Shown here one piece after another: positions 53,350-63,363 of a DNA stretch of 64,000 nt. The translations under genes and the position numbers were made by a program. The stretch is from assembly GCF_004342165.1 (NCBI RefSeq), contig NZ_SMAL01000002.1, positions 1 through 64,000 of the forward strand, written 5' to 3'. The notes below the pieces were generated by a model. It worked only from the letters and a program-made list of their open reading frames with translations, was not told the origin of the DNA and did no database searches. The number at the start of each line of letters is the position of its first letter. Within the stretch, counting starts at the first letter, position 1. The stretch is from Natranaerovirga pectinivora (GTDB lineage Bacteria > Bacillota > Clostridia > Lachnospirales > DSM-24629).

Positions 53350-54597
53350 ATGAAGAAAGCAGTAATAATTATCTGTATTGCAATATTGTTAGTATCTGTT
53401 GTAGGTTGCTCGGGAGGTTCTGATCAAAAATCTGATGAAGAACTAAGAGCAGAAATCATGGCAGAGCTACAAGAAAATACTCATAGAGAAATAGAACAAG
53501 AAGTATCTAATGAAGAAACACAGGAAGGACAAGAAATAAAAGAAGAAGGAGAAACATCACAGCAATCAACGGAAACAAATACGCCAAGTAAACAACCTTC
53601 TGCAACAAATAATAATACGTCAGACCGTATTTTGGTAGGTACCTATCCTGGGGGTGGGAATTTTGATTTTATCATTGAAAAAGATAAATCAAAGGAAGTA
53701 GTAGTAGGGGTACCAGTATATTATCTGTCCATGGCATATAATAATGGAGATAAGAAATTATTGGCTAAATCTGTTAATCTTGGAATGGATTGGCCCAATT
53801 CCATTGCAGCAATCTTAAATCCTACTTTATCTAATGATGGTAAAAAAGTGTATTATTCTACAGATAATACTTTTAACGCTGGTAGTGGCTACGCGGCAAA
53901 CAATTATTTTACACGAGTTATAGATTTGAATTCATTAGAAGATTATTTTTTTGAAAGTGGAGAACTTATTACTATTTTAGATGATAGTCAAGGTCCTTAT
54001 AAAGATCATATTGTTCTTAAAATTTACTCAAAAGATAATGCAGGAAATATAATAACAGTTTATCAAATCGTAAAACCTAATGGAGATCAACTGGTTATTC
54101 TTGACACGCCAGGTAATTGGAGAGCTAATATTGAAGCCAAACTTGGTGGATCAGCTAGTGTAACGCCAAGCACAGAAATAGGTGACGCAGTTAGGTTATC
54201 AGGGTTTACTAACGAAACAATTAGAGATGTAAATATTAATTACAGTCAATACAGTGCAGTAATTGTTCCGTTTTATACGGGAGTAAATACTAATAAATTG
54301 GCGACATCACCTTGGATTGACCATCCCGAAGGTCAAGTTTTAGACTTTATTGTTTTTGGAAAGTTGCAAGATGTTGTCATTACACGTTATCAACATATGA
54401 TGGATCAAGGAGAAGCATTTGAGTATGGGGTAATTGAAAATACCATCTTCAATATACATTCTTGGTTACCTTATGATTCAGGTCGCTATGTAATATCTGG
54501 TAGAGTGCATACTGGAGGCGGTCATTTTGAGGATGTTACATTTGCCTTGGATGATATGAGAGATTCTTCAGAATATGATATTATATTAATTAAATAG
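53350..54597 (+). CDS. Lipoprotein with acidic coiled linker
   Basis: A signal peptide with lipobox (VSVVGCSGGS) indicates a membrane-anchored exported protein. The region 25-105 is Glu/Gln/Thr-rich, low complexity (ELRAEIMAELQENTHREIEQ), then a beta-rich domain of about 300 residues not recognised (VGVPVYYLSMAYNNGDKK, NEGxVY-type strands absent). GGGG is nine bases before ATG 53350, so this start is preferred over 53341 and 53299. The N-terminal linker resembles that of the lipoprotein at 58020; the two flank a two-component system and are probably its output or input partners. Confidence 0.65.
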   Translation: MKKAVIIICIAILLVSVVGCSGGSDQKSDEELRAEIMAELQENTHREIEQEVSNEETQEGQEIKEEGETSQQSTETNTPSKQPSATNNNTSDRILVGTYPGGGNFDFIIEKDKSKEVVVGVPVYYLSMAYNNGDKKLLAKSVNLGMDWPNSIAAILNPTLSNDGKKVYYSTDNTFNAGSGYAANNYFTRVIDLNSLEDYFFESGELITILDDSQGPYKDHIVLKIYSKDNAGNIITVYQIVKPNGDQLVILDTPGNWRANIEAKLGGSASVTPSTEIGDAVRLSGFTNETIRDVNINYSQYSAVIVPFYTGVNTNKLATSPWIDHPEGQVLDFIVFGKLQDVVITRYQHMMDQGEAFEYGVIENTIFNIHSWLPYDSGRYVISGRVHTGGGHFEDVTFALDDMRDSSEYDIILIK

Positions 54598-54643
54598 AAT
54601 AAACATACATTTGGTTTGTTTTTTTTCTTAACTGGAAATTAAA

Positions 54644-54690
54644 AAGAAGCAACGAAAAGAGGTTGAAATCTCACTCGTAGCTTCTTTTTT
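54644..54690 (+). terminator. Intrinsic terminator
   Basis: AAGAAGC pairs with GCTTCTT and ACGA with TCGT inside, followed by TTTT. A run of eight T at 54620 after the gene may be an earlier weak terminator. Confidence 0.6.
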
Positions 54691-54712
54691 CAGTCAATTA
54701 AAGCATAAAACA

Positions 54713-54742
54713 TTGACTAAATTCCTATTTTTAATGTATAAT
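54713..54742 (+). promoter_or_regulatory. Sigma-A promoter of the two-component system
   Basis: TTGACT (54713-54718) and TATAAT (54737-54742) are separated by 18 bases and precede the response regulator start by about 60 bases. Confidence 0.7.
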
Positions 54743-54802
54743 AATACTATTGACAATTATGAAAATTTAATAAATGGTGCAATGAGTTTTTGTGTGGTGA
54801 TA

Positions 54803-55501
54803 ATGGTGGCAAAAGAAAAAATATTATTGGTAGAAGATTCCCCTGATATAATTGAAATTGTTTCACTTTACTTAGCTAATGTAGGATACTGTATATCTAC
54901 AGCGAGAAGTTATTCTGAAGCTTTACAAATGGTAAAGAGTGAGAGCTATGATTTAATTATTCTAGATATTTTATTGCCTGATGCAACGGGTTATGATTTA
55001 TGTAAGAAGATAAGAGAATTTATGTACTGTCCCATAATATTTATGAGCTGTTTAGAATTGGAAGAGAATGTGATTAAGGCTCTAGAGTTAGGTGGGGATG
55101 ATTATATTGTGAAACCAGTCAGACCCAAAGAAATAATTGCTAGGGTAAGGGCTAATTTACGTAGGGCCAAACAATATACTCATAGTAATGAAAGCCTTGG
55201 TAAATTAGTTCAATTTAATGATCTTATTCTAAACACAGAAGAGTATACACTATCAAATTCAAAAAAGACCATACATATTACACCACTTGAATTTAATATT
55301 CTTGTCTATTTGCTAAAATTCAAAGGACAGAAGGTATCATACACTACACTATATGAAAATGTTTGGAAAACTGAAGCTTTTGATGATTGTAGGACTGTTA
55401 AGGTACATGTAAGTAATCTTAAAAATAAAATTAGACTAATTGGCAGTGATAAAGACCCTATTGTTAATATTAGAGGAGAAGGGTATTTATTAAAAGAATA
55501 A
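54803..55501 (+). CDS. OmpR-family response regulator
   Basis: The receiver domain has KILLVEDSPDII (acidic pocket), the phosphoacceptor Asp in LIILDILLPDATGYDL, and the conserved Lys in DDYIVKPVRPKE. A winged-helix OmpR/PhoB domain follows (ITPLEFNILVYLLKFKGQKV, CRTVKVHVSNLKNKIR, VNIRGEGYLL). The start at 54803 matches normal family length. It is phosphorylated by the kinase encoded at 55771 and controls unknown promoters, plausibly the flanking lipoprotein genes. A terminator and about 270 bases separate it from the kinase gene, so the pair may be transcribed separately. Confidence 0.9.
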   Translation: MVAKEKILLVEDSPDIIEIVSLYLANVGYCISTARSYSEALQMVKSESYDLIILDILLPDATGYDLCKKIREFMYCPIIFMSCLELEENVIKALELGGDDYIVKPVRPKEIIARVRANLRRAKQYTHSNESLGKLVQFNDLILNTEEYTLSNSKKTIHITPLEFNILVYLLKFKGQKVSYTTLYENVWKTEAFDDCRTVKVHVSNLKNKIRLIGSDKDPIVNIRGEGYLLKE

Positions 55502-55526
55502 GTAATTGATAGTTGATTATATAATG

Positions 55527-55557
55527 AAAAGATATGGGAAGGAACATATCTTTTTTT
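55527..55557 (+). terminator. Intrinsic terminator after the response regulator
   Basis: AAAAGATATG pairs with CATATCTTTT, followed by more T. Confidence 0.7.
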
Positions 55558-55770
55558 GTGTCTAATATTTGGAGAGTAACTATTACAGTTATTAAAGATT
55601 AATTAAAGATATGGCAAAAAGGCTTATTGAATCTTGATTTTTATTATAGAATTATAGTAGATTCTTCAGAAGTATTCTTTGCTTGTAAATCGTTTTATTA
55701 AAGCATTGCAAATAAAAGACTGTAACTGTAGAACGCTTTATGAAGAAAATATTATTTTGGAGAACTTATA

Positions 55771-57960
55771 ATGAAAAAAATAGCCAAATTGTTTATTTTA
55801 ATTATATTTCTTATAATAATTTATGTAGGTTGTTCTACTGGTACAATAGAAAACAAAAAAGATGCTTTACCAAGAGAAATTAAAGGTAAATTGAATGAAG
55901 AAACCCTTAATGAAGAAGGAGAAAAACCTTTTTCACTAGAAATGAATGTAGGACAGTTGGTAAAGTCTGACGGTACATTAGAAGCTAAAGATGGGGTTTA
56001 TGATTTAGAGAAGGTGTATGAGTTTATTTACAGCCAACATCCCCAGTTTAATATAAATGATTTTAATATGTGGACAGCTAATTTTTATGATTTAGATTCA
56101 GATGGAAAAGATGAAGTTATATTTACAACCTCATATGGTAAAGGAAGGCTAGAAGAAGCAATAGTAATTAAAGCAATTGATGGAGGGTTTATAGAAATTC
56201 CTTCATATATGCCTCTTACTAGGTATGAGAATATTTTAACTTTTGAAGAAGGTTTTTTAGTACATATAGGACAAAATGGTTTGCCTGGTTCATTTGAACA
56301 GAGTATGGACCTTTATATTTATGATGGCTTTAGAATTGTTAATCTACTAGATGGAGCAATTATAATTAATAAAGAAGTATCAATAGCAGGTAAAAACTAT
56401 ACGGTTACAAGTAAAAAAAATGGAAATTTTAAAGATTTCACTATGACCTATTTTAAGACGGATTATTTAACCGGATTAGAAGAGATCCTCTCTATAGACC
56501 ATTATACATATAATGAGGGAATGTATTATTGGAGAACGCCCCTTAGTTTATCTAATAGTGCTAAAGATTTTGATAAAGTTTATAATGGAAGCAATCTACT
56601 GGCAACTATTGAATACTTCAATGAGAACCTTTATCATTTTGATGAAATTAGAAGAAGGGAATTTAGCGTAAATCTAATCAATGTATTAGAAAAAGATATG
56701 GAAAGAATTTTTCGAGGACAGAGGTCTATTTTAGAACATATTGGTACAGAAGGGTATGATGTTAAAACAAATAGGCTTGATGATTCAAATCTTAGCAATG
56801 ACGTTATAGAAGAACTTCATGAAATAACCAGCAATAGCGTGTATAGGATAGCAAAAAAATACTATACATCTTTGGGTTATATAGAGGATATGGGTTTTAC
56901 CATTACCATTGAACCTAGAATTTTTGAAATGTTAAAGCCAGCACTAGATTATGCATATCCTGAAAGATTTACGCCATATGATTATAGTGGTCTCAAACCT
57001 ATTTTAGTACCCAATGTTATTTTTAATTCTCCAAAACAGGTTGAACTTCTGCCTATGGTGTATCCTAATGTGTATGTATATAGTTATGCAGATGTGAAGA
57101 AGCTAAAAGGGGCAGAAACATGGAAAACTAATATAATTCTTCCTATAATCATTCCACCTCCAGAAACTAAACAAGTCCTCAAAGCTTTGATAATAATCCT
57201 AGGGTTAGTAATCATTATAATTGGTTATTTGCTCATAAAAAGTTTACGAAAGCTTATAGACACAAAAAAATTATTGGAAAAAAGTATAAGAGAAAAAGAA
57301 AAATTTATGGCAGACATATCACACGACCTAAAAACGCCTATTATGAGTATTATGGGTTATATGGATACGATTTTAGATACCGAGATGAGAGATAAAATTC
57401 CTATTGATAACTATTTAAGAAGGACTCAGTCTAATATCTTATACATATCTCGACTGGTAGATGATTTGTTTACTATGTCAAAGCTAGAAAACAACCAAAT
57501 TAAGTTAAACAGAAAGAAGACCAATATAAACAAAGTAATTGAAGAAGCTATTATCATTATAGAGAACACTGCAGATAAAAAAGGTATAAGTATTATATCT
57601 CAATTAGAAGCAACTATAGATAGTCAATGGGAAATTGATTATATTAGAATTAGGCAAGTGTTAGTTAATATTCTTCATAATGCAGTCAAACACACCTCAA
57701 TAGATGGAGAAATTATTATTACGACTAAGCATAGTAAAGATAAAAAAATATTAGTCGCTATAAATGATAGTGGTAGTGGTATTTCAACAGAAGAAATACC
57801 CCATGTATTTGATAGGTATTATAGATCAAATAATAATATTGACTCACAATCTACAGGTCTTGGCTTATGCATTGCCAAAGAACTTGTTAAAAAACATGGT
57901 GGTAATATATGGGTAGAAAGTGAGCTAGATAAAGGAACGACCTTTTATTTTGAAATTTAA
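55771..57960 (+). CDS. Sensor histidine kinase with lipobox-like N-terminus
   Basis: The N-terminus reads as a lipoprotein signal (LIIFLIIIYVGCSTGTIENK), unusual for a kinase. An extracytoplasmic sensor of about 440 residues follows; it contains FYDLDSDGKDEVIFTTSYGK, a VCBS/FG-GAP-like calcium-loop pattern. A transmembrane helix (about 470-491), a HisKA domain with H518 (MADISHDLKTPIMSIMGYMD) and an HATPase domain follow with N (ILHNAVKHTSIDGE), G1 (INDSGSGIS), F (IPHVFDRYYR) and G2 (STGLGLCIAKELV) boxes. It should phosphorylate the OmpR-type regulator upstream in response to an envelope signal. Confidence 0.88.
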   Translation: MKKIAKLFILIIFLIIIYVGCSTGTIENKKDALPREIKGKLNEETLNEEGEKPFSLEMNVGQLVKSDGTLEAKDGVYDLEKVYEFIYSQHPQFNINDFNMWTANFYDLDSDGKDEVIFTTSYGKGRLEEAIVIKAIDGGFIEIPSYMPLTRYENILTFEEGFLVHIGQNGLPGSFEQSMDLYIYDGFRIVNLLDGAIIINKEVSIAGKNYTVTSKKNGNFKDFTMTYFKTDYLTGLEEILSIDHYTYNEGMYYWRTPLSLSNSAKDFDKVYNGSNLLATIEYFNENLYHFDEIRRREFSVNLINVLEKDMERIFRGQRSILEHIGTEGYDVKTNRLDDSNLSNDVIEELHEITSNSVYRIAKKYYTSLGYIEDMGFTITIEPRIFEMLKPALDYAYPERFTPYDYSGLKPILVPNVIFNSPKQVELLPMVYPNVYVYSYADVKKLKGAETWKTNIILPIIIPPPETKQVLKALIIILGLVIIIIGYLLIKSLRKLIDTKKLLEKSIREKEKFMADISHDLKTPIMSIMGYMDTILDTEMRDKIPIDNYLRRTQSNILYISRLVDDLFTMSKLENNQIKLNRKKTNINKVIEEAIIIIENTADKKGISIISQLEATIDSQWEIDYIRIRQVLVNILHNAVKHTSIDGEIIITTKHSKDKKILVAINDSGSGISTEEIPHVFDRYYRSNNNIDSQSTGLGLCIAKELVKKHGGNIWVESELDKGTTFYFEI

Positions 57961-58019
57961 ACAAAGTGCTCAATCTTTAAAAGATTTGAATAATAGAATA
58001 AGAAAATGGAGGAATTTAT

Positions 58020-59171
58020 ATGAAAAAGAAACTTAGTATTATTTTGATTTGTCTAGTGATTGGAATAAGTGTCTTGGGATGTTCCAACTCAGAAAAATCA
58101 GAGGAAGAACGAAGAGAAGCAATTAGGGCTCAAATAGAGGCAGAGATAGCAGAACAGCAGGAAGAGGAAAAGATAGAAGATAGGCAGGAAGATCAAAACA
58201 ACCAAAACAACCAAAACAACCAAAACAACCAAAACAACCAAGTTCCAACCAACCAACAGAATGACTTATACCTATCTAGTCTAAATAATGGTGATAGGGT
58301 ATGGGGTGGACTTACTATTAAAGATATTGAATATGATAAAAGAAATGGTGTTCCACCTAGTTTAGTAGGATTTGTTTTAGAGGGAGAAGTTGAGGTTACA
58401 GGAGAACTTTTCTTTGATGAATATTTTGGTGGTATAACCTTATCAATCAATGAGAATAGTATTTTTACTAATCCACTAATTATTGAGTTTCCTGATAATT
58501 ATATACATGAGTATCGACCAACATATTTATCATTTAATAATGAGGAAACATTAACAAAAGCCCTTTCAACAAGTGATGTTAATGACATCAAACAAAATTA
58601 TAAAAGGCTGAATGTAAAAATCAAGATTAAGAATATCGGTGCATTGATGATGTATGAGTCAGAGGGAAGTCATTGGTGCTCATTTGTTGAGCTAATTGAC
58701 TATTCAGCAAATAATGCAGGCCCATCTAACAATCAACCTAGTAATTCAGTTTCCTCAGGAAAGTTGCTTACAATGTATGAATATAACAAAAACTATCAAT
58801 ACGACATAAATGGTTTTGGAGCTATAGATACTTTCTCGGTACATAGAAACACTGAGTCATATGAAATGTATCTGGTTGTAAATAACTACAGAATGGACTT
58901 TCCATTTATAGAACCTGAGTTAGTATACGATAATTACAAGATTATTGAGTTTTCTGAAAGAAATCATTATGTATTCGTTGTTTCTTCAGTTGTTCCACCT
59001 TTTGGTGAAACTCAAATATCATTCTACTATTACGCTACTAATTATGGGTTAGAGCCATTAGGTTACATAGAAACGGACAAGGCATTACAAGACTTAAAAA
59101 TTGAGAATATAAACTTTAGTCAGGTTAGAATTAATAATGTAAACTATGATTTCAACTCATTACTGCCTTAA
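58020..59171 (+). CDS. Lipoprotein with Gln/Asn-rich tandem-repeat linker
   Basis: A lipobox (GISVLGCSNS) follows the signal peptide. A charged coiled segment (EERREAIRAQIEAEIAEQQE) leads to a QNN repeat (58194-58238), then to two beta-rich regions of unknown family. The linker design matches the lipoprotein at 53350. GGAGG lies before the start; the gene is 59 bases after the kinase and a strong terminator follows, so it is probably cotranscribed with the kinase. Role unknown; an accessory ligand-binding lipoprotein is one possibility. Confidence 0.65.
   Translation: MKKKLSIILICLVIGISVLGCSNSEKSEEERREAIRAQIEAEIAEQQEEEKIEDRQEDQNNQNNQNNQNNQNNQVPTNQQNDLYLSSLNNGDRVWGGLTIKDIEYDKRNGVPPSLVGFVLEGEVEVTGELFFDEYFGGITLSINENSIFTNPLIIEFPDNYIHEYRPTYLSFNNEETLTKALSTSDVNDIKQNYKRLNVKIKIKNIGALMMYESEGSHWCSFVELIDYSANNAGPSNNQPSNSVSSGKLLTMYEYNKNYQYDINGFGAIDTFSVHRNTESYEMYLVVNNYRMDFPFIEPELVYDNYKIIEFSERNHYVFVVSSVVPPFGETQISFYYYATNYGLEPLGYIETDKALQDLKIENINFSQVRINNVNYDFNSLLP
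58194..58238 (+). repeat. Five copies of CAAAACAAC
   Basis: Five perfect nine-base units in frame encode QNN five times. Copy number changes would lengthen or shorten the linker without frameshift. Confidence 0.9.
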
Positions 59172-59212
59172 TTGGGCTTTGAAAAATTTAAGTAAATATA
59201 GAAGCGTAAGAT

Positions 59213-59247
59213 ATGAGCCCTCATATTTTTAACAAAATGAGGGCTTT
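59213..59247 (+). terminator. Intrinsic terminator
   Basis: AGCCCTCAT and ATGAGGGCT form a perfect stem, followed by TTTT. Confidence 0.8.
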
Positions 59248-59382
59248 TAATAATATAAAAAAATAATAACCAGTGTATCAAAAATTATGATAAAATATAC
59301 AAGCAATTAACTAAAGATAATATAAGACTTAATAAGGTATATTAAGAAAGCATAGAAGGATGACACTAGAAACGTCCCTAAG

Positions 59383-59928
59383 TTGACGAGATACGTTTCA
59401 ATTTGGGTGCTAATAACTGTTCAGATAAAGTTATTAAAAATATTGGTATTGCAAAAAAAATACATTAAAAATGTAGGGATTGAAACACCAAAGACTCCTG
59501 AATTTTTTGAAGCTTTTTTTAATAAAAAAGAATCCATCTTAGAGACTAACTTAGATTTTATTAATTGTGCTGAACTTCATCTAAATGAGAACAACATTGA
59601 TAACTACAGTGGGGAAAACATGTATATATCCAGACAAGGCTATATCTCTCCAACTTGGAGTAGAGAATTAACCCTACAATTTATGAAAATAGCCGATGAA
59701 GAAGAATGGGATTTAGTGGTTCATGATTGCTCAAACTACACAAAATTCGCTAGAAATTTAAATCTAAGTAGTAAAGAAGGCAAGTGGTTTGGGGCAAGTA
59801 ATTATGCTTGTGAGTTCTCAAGGATTCCTTACCATGTGTTTTTGCCTATATTACGAGATGACAATTTTAAATTTGTGATTGAAGAGGAATTGCCAGAAGG
59901 TTATAAACCAGGACAGATAATTTTTTAA
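59383..59928 (+). pseudogene. Probable remnant of an unrecognised protein
   Basis: The open frame from TTG 59383 encodes 181 residues, but its first 30 have no plausible start signal. In another frame the same region reads FNLGANNCSDKVIKNIGIA, which joins sensibly to YIKNVGIETPKTPEFFEAFF after a frameshift. The body (DEEEWDLVVHDCSNYTKFAR, WFGASNYACEFSRIPYHVFL) is not recognised. The HDCSNY element looks like a second conserved cysteine motif. Most likely a decayed or N-terminally frameshifted gene. Confidence 0.45.
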
Positions 59929-60063
59929 ATAGAAATTAATCATTAAATATATCTTCTAAAACTGACAAATGTCATTTTGAACTGATGACTGATGTAACTT
60001 GTTATTCAGTGTATTCTGAATTAGAATTAAGCTATAGAATGAGAAGTGAAAGGGAGATATAAA

Positions 60064-62028
60064 ATGGATAAGTTAAAAAGATTGGTATGTTGTGTTTTAA
60101 TTATTAGTTGTATGTTGCTTCAAGATATAAATTTGAAAACCGTTTCAGCTTCTAGTACATCATTAGGGGCAATGGATGTAGAGGTGTTTTTAGATACCCT
60201 TATAGGTCAGAAGATGACAGAGTTTAATATACCTAATTTAACAGTTTCAGTTGTTTATGATGGAGAAATCCTTTTGGCTAAAGGGTATGGCTATTCAGAT
60301 TATGATACAAAAGAACCTGTAGATACTGAAAAGACTCTTTTTAGAATTGGGTCTACGTCAAAGTTACTCACTTGGACAGCTATTATGCAACTTGTAGAGC
60401 AGGGAAAACTGGATTTAGACAGGGATGTAAATGAATATTTAGATTTTGAGATCCCCAATAGAATTGAATACAAAGGAAATAAAGGAGAAGCAGAGCCCAT
60501 TACGCTTAGACATTTAATGTCCCATACACCAGGTTTTGAAGATTATATGACAGATGTTTTTTCCCTTTCAGAAGAGAATTTAATTCCTCTAGCTAGGTAT
60601 GTACGTGAAGAAAGACCTGCAAGAGTTTTTAATCCGGGAGAAGTTAGTGCTTACTCTAATTATGGCACATCATTAGCGGGTTATATTGTCCAGGTCGTGT
60701 CAGGGGTTCCTTTTGCACAATATATTGAGGAAAATATATATGCCCCTTTAGGGATGAAAAACAGTACCTTCCGACAGCCAGTACCTAATGATTTGCAGGA
60801 TAATCTGTCTAAGGCATATCGTTATGTGAATGGTGAATTTAGAGAAGGTAAGTTCGAGTTTGTATCTGAACCAGCAGGAAGTATGAGTAGTAGTGGACTA
60901 GATATGGCTAAATTTATGCTCGCATATCTTCAGGGCGGACAATACGAAGAGGCCAGCATTCTAAAAGAGGAAACTGTTCAGAAAATGTTTGCTGAGCAAT
61001 ATACCCATCATCCCCTCTTAGACGGTATGGCTCATGGATTTATTAAAGCTACTTTTAATGGGAGACACACATTCCACCATCCAGGCGGAACTATGCTCTA
61101 TGATACAGGTCTTTATTTGATACCTGATGAGCAAGTAGGCTTTTTTATATCTCATAGTGGAGGAAATCCACTTGTGAACATAGAAATATTTCAGGGGTTT
61201 CTAGATCGCTATTTTCCATCAGAAGAAATAATTGCACTTGAACCAACTGAAGCTATGGGTAAAAGGTCTAGTGAATTTGTAGGCGAGTATTACCAAAACA
61301 GAAGGTCATTTACTACAGTGGATGCATTCTTAAGTCTAATGATAGGTTTAATTAGAGTTGAAACGGATAATGAGGGATACTTATTAGTTACTCATTTAGG
61401 AGAAAGCAATAGATTCATAGAAGTAGAGCCAGGCGTTTATCATAATTTGAGAGAAGGGGGAAGTCACGATTATGGTGGTGGCTTTAGAACCATTGTGTTT
61501 GGAACAGATTCAATGGGAAAAACCATGCTTATGACGGATGGCCCCATGAGTTACTCAAAGGCTGAGTGGTATGAGACCAGTGGATTAACCTTTTTACTCC
61601 TTATTTCATCTGTCCTATTTATCGTTGGTAGTTTGCTATATTGGGGAATAAAGGCTCTTATTATTAAAATACGCAAAAAGGAAGTTGAACAATTAGTAAA
61701 AACGAAAGGTTCAATACTAGCTATGAGAGTAGCAGCTTTACAAAGTGTACTCACCTTTGTTTTTCTAGTTACATTTATTTTAGAAGGTGAAATCAATCCT
61801 GTATATGGGTTACCAACGCCAGCGTATACACAGCCTTCTCTATTAAGTTCATTAATAGATGTAATTGTTTCATACTCTATAGTTTTAGTGACAGGAGTAA
61901 TGGTATATTTTTCCCTAGCTTCATGGATTAAAGGTTACTGGAAGTTAGTGACTAGAATGCATTATACTTTCTTTGCAATGTTTTCCGTAATTTTAACGTG
62001 GATATTCTATTTTTGGAATGTAATTTAG
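60064..62028 (+). CDS. Class C beta-lactamase-type serine hydrolase with C-terminal membrane helices
   Basis: A signal peptide (LVCCVLIISCMLLQDI) exports the catalytic domain. The class C beta-lactamase/D-peptidase motifs are present: RIGSTSKLLTW (S97, K100), YSNYGTSLAG (Y197, N199) and HHPGGT (about 338). The last 150 residues contain four hydrophobic segments (FLLLISSVLFIVGSLLYWGI and others), anchoring it in the membrane. Relatives are penicillin-binding-protein-like peptidases or esterases in cell-wall turnover; a true beta-lactamase is less likely. AAGGGAG precedes ATG 60064. A terminator follows. Confidence 0.87.
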   Translation: MDKLKRLVCCVLIISCMLLQDINLKTVSASSTSLGAMDVEVFLDTLIGQKMTEFNIPNLTVSVVYDGEILLAKGYGYSDYDTKEPVDTEKTLFRIGSTSKLLTWTAIMQLVEQGKLDLDRDVNEYLDFEIPNRIEYKGNKGEAEPITLRHLMSHTPGFEDYMTDVFSLSEENLIPLARYVREERPARVFNPGEVSAYSNYGTSLAGYIVQVVSGVPFAQYIEENIYAPLGMKNSTFRQPVPNDLQDNLSKAYRYVNGEFREGKFEFVSEPAGSMSSSGLDMAKFMLAYLQGGQYEEASILKEETVQKMFAEQYTHHPLLDGMAHGFIKATFNGRHTFHHPGGTMLYDTGLYLIPDEQVGFFISHSGGNPLVNIEIFQGFLDRYFPSEEIIALEPTEAMGKRSSEFVGEYYQNRRSFTTVDAFLSLMIGLIRVETDNEGYLLVTHLGESNRFIEVEPGVYHNLREGGSHDYGGGFRTIVFGTDSMGKTMLMTDGPMSYSKAEWYETSGLTFLLLISSVLFIVGSLLYWGIKALIIKIRKKEVEQLVKTKGSILAMRVAALQSVLTFVFLVTFILEGEINPVYGLPTPAYTQPSLLSSLIDVIVSYSIVLVTGVMVYFSLASWIKGYWKLVTRMHYTFFAMFSVILTWIFYFWNVI

Positions 62029-62079
62029 ATGGATTATTATATAGCAAAAATCATATATCAATAATTTATCTACAGTCTA

Positions 62080-62108
62080 AACACACTCTTCTACAGAGTG
62101 TGTTTTTT
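62080..62108. terminator. Bidirectional-type terminator between convergent genes
   Basis: AACACACTCT and AGAGTGTGTT form a perfect ten-pair stem, with T on the right and A-rich sequence on the left, between convergent genes. Confidence 0.75.
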
Positions 62109-62155
62109 GATGCATAGCATATCAGGATGAAGTTAATTATTCATGAAAGGTTAAA

Positions 62156-63231
62156 CTAAGGATAATCAATAATATATTCAAAATGAATATAGTGAGAATC
62201 CTTTGTTAAAGATTCAAAGGTATATTCTTTTTCTATTAGATAATCTATAATTTCAGGTAAAGCTTCTACTGTAGTCGTTTTAGGCCAACTATCGTGAAAT
62301 AAAATATTAACATTTCTTTTATTTCCTATACCATTAAGAACAGAACTTAAAATTTCCTCCTTTGATACTGTTACTGCTAAAGCATCCCTTGAATCTAGAC
62401 TCCAATCAAAGTATTGATAGCCTCTATTTTCTATATATTCAATGGTATCCAACATAATAGACTGTGGTCCATATCTTTTATGTACAGTGTTGTTGGATCC
62501 CCCTGGAAATCTAAAAATATCCATCGTGACCCCCGTGGTATCATAAATCAATGCCTCAAGAGATTCAACATTTTGAATAAAGGAATCTAAACTTGTATAA
62601 TTAATACTATAATTGTGATTATATGTATGATTTCCAATAGCATGACCTTCGTCTACAATGCGATTGTAAATTTCTTTGCCAAAGGCTGTATCATTGCCGT
62701 TCACAAAAAAAGTTGCCTTGATATTATGCCCCTTTTGGTTATAAGCCATTAAGGTATCTAGGATGCGAACCGTATTAACACTGGGTCCGTCATCAAAGGT
62801 AAGAAAAACAACTTTTTCTTCAGTTGTATTTCCAACTCTCGGGGTCTTTCTAGTACCTATGGATGCTTTTTTCTTAAGGTGTAATTATCCTCCATAAGCA
62901 GAGTGTTTTTATGTAGGATTTCTTCCATACTTAGTTTTAACTCCACTATATATTGTTCTAAATGTATGGTTTGTTCTTGAAGGTTTTCATAGACATCATT
63001 TAGTATTTGATTTACTTCTTGAAGTGTCTCATAGTTAGCACTTAACATTTGATTTTCTTCTTTTATTTCCAGATAATTGGAAAAGAGATTTTCGTATTTT
63101 ACTTGTTGGCTGGTATATATAAAAACATTATATCCAAAGATAAATAACAAATAAATAAAGATTACTAAAAAAGAAGAGAAAGTAACATAAAGCCTGTTAT
63201 TTGATAGAATCATTTCTCGATATTTTTTCAT
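62156..63231 (-). CDS. Membrane-anchored coiled-coil polysaccharide deacetylase, read through a -1 frameshift
   Basis: The first frame (63231 down to TAG 62857) has a membrane helix (YVTFSSFLVIFIYLLFIFGY) and a coiled coil. The second frame (to 62156) has the NodB-type deacetylase: VVFLTFDDGPS, GNHTYNHNYS metal histidines, FRFPGGSNN and ILFHDSWPKT. They join perfectly by a -1 shift at the heptamer AAAAAAG (62866-62872 on the plus strand), in phase A AAA AAG, the classic slippery sequence. Without the shift the first product ends nine bases later and the deacetylase has no good start. It should deacetylate peptidoglycan or another amino-sugar polymer outside the cell. A simple one-base indel in a dying gene is the alternative. 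Confidence 0.7.
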
Positions 63232-63335
63232 AATACTAATCCACCCATACATTATTTTTACTATAATAATATTAAAAGAATAGAGCATGTATTACTCAAA
63301 TTGGATAAATTAAATGTAGGACCTTTAATCGGGGC

Positions 63336-63363
63336 ATCTGCTAAAATAGTTAGGTGCTTTTTA
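63336..63363 (+). terminator. Hairpin between divergent genes
   Basis: GCATCT and AGGTGC can pair, followed by TTTTT. Its position upstream of both genes is odd for a terminator; it may be an attenuator for the gene at 63524 or the end of a lost gene. Confidence 0.35.

Noticed and set aside
58193-58450. Minus-strand open frame with a Leu-Phe-Trp repeat
   Set aside because: It is the antisense reading of the QNN-encoding tandem repeat in the lipoprotein gene.
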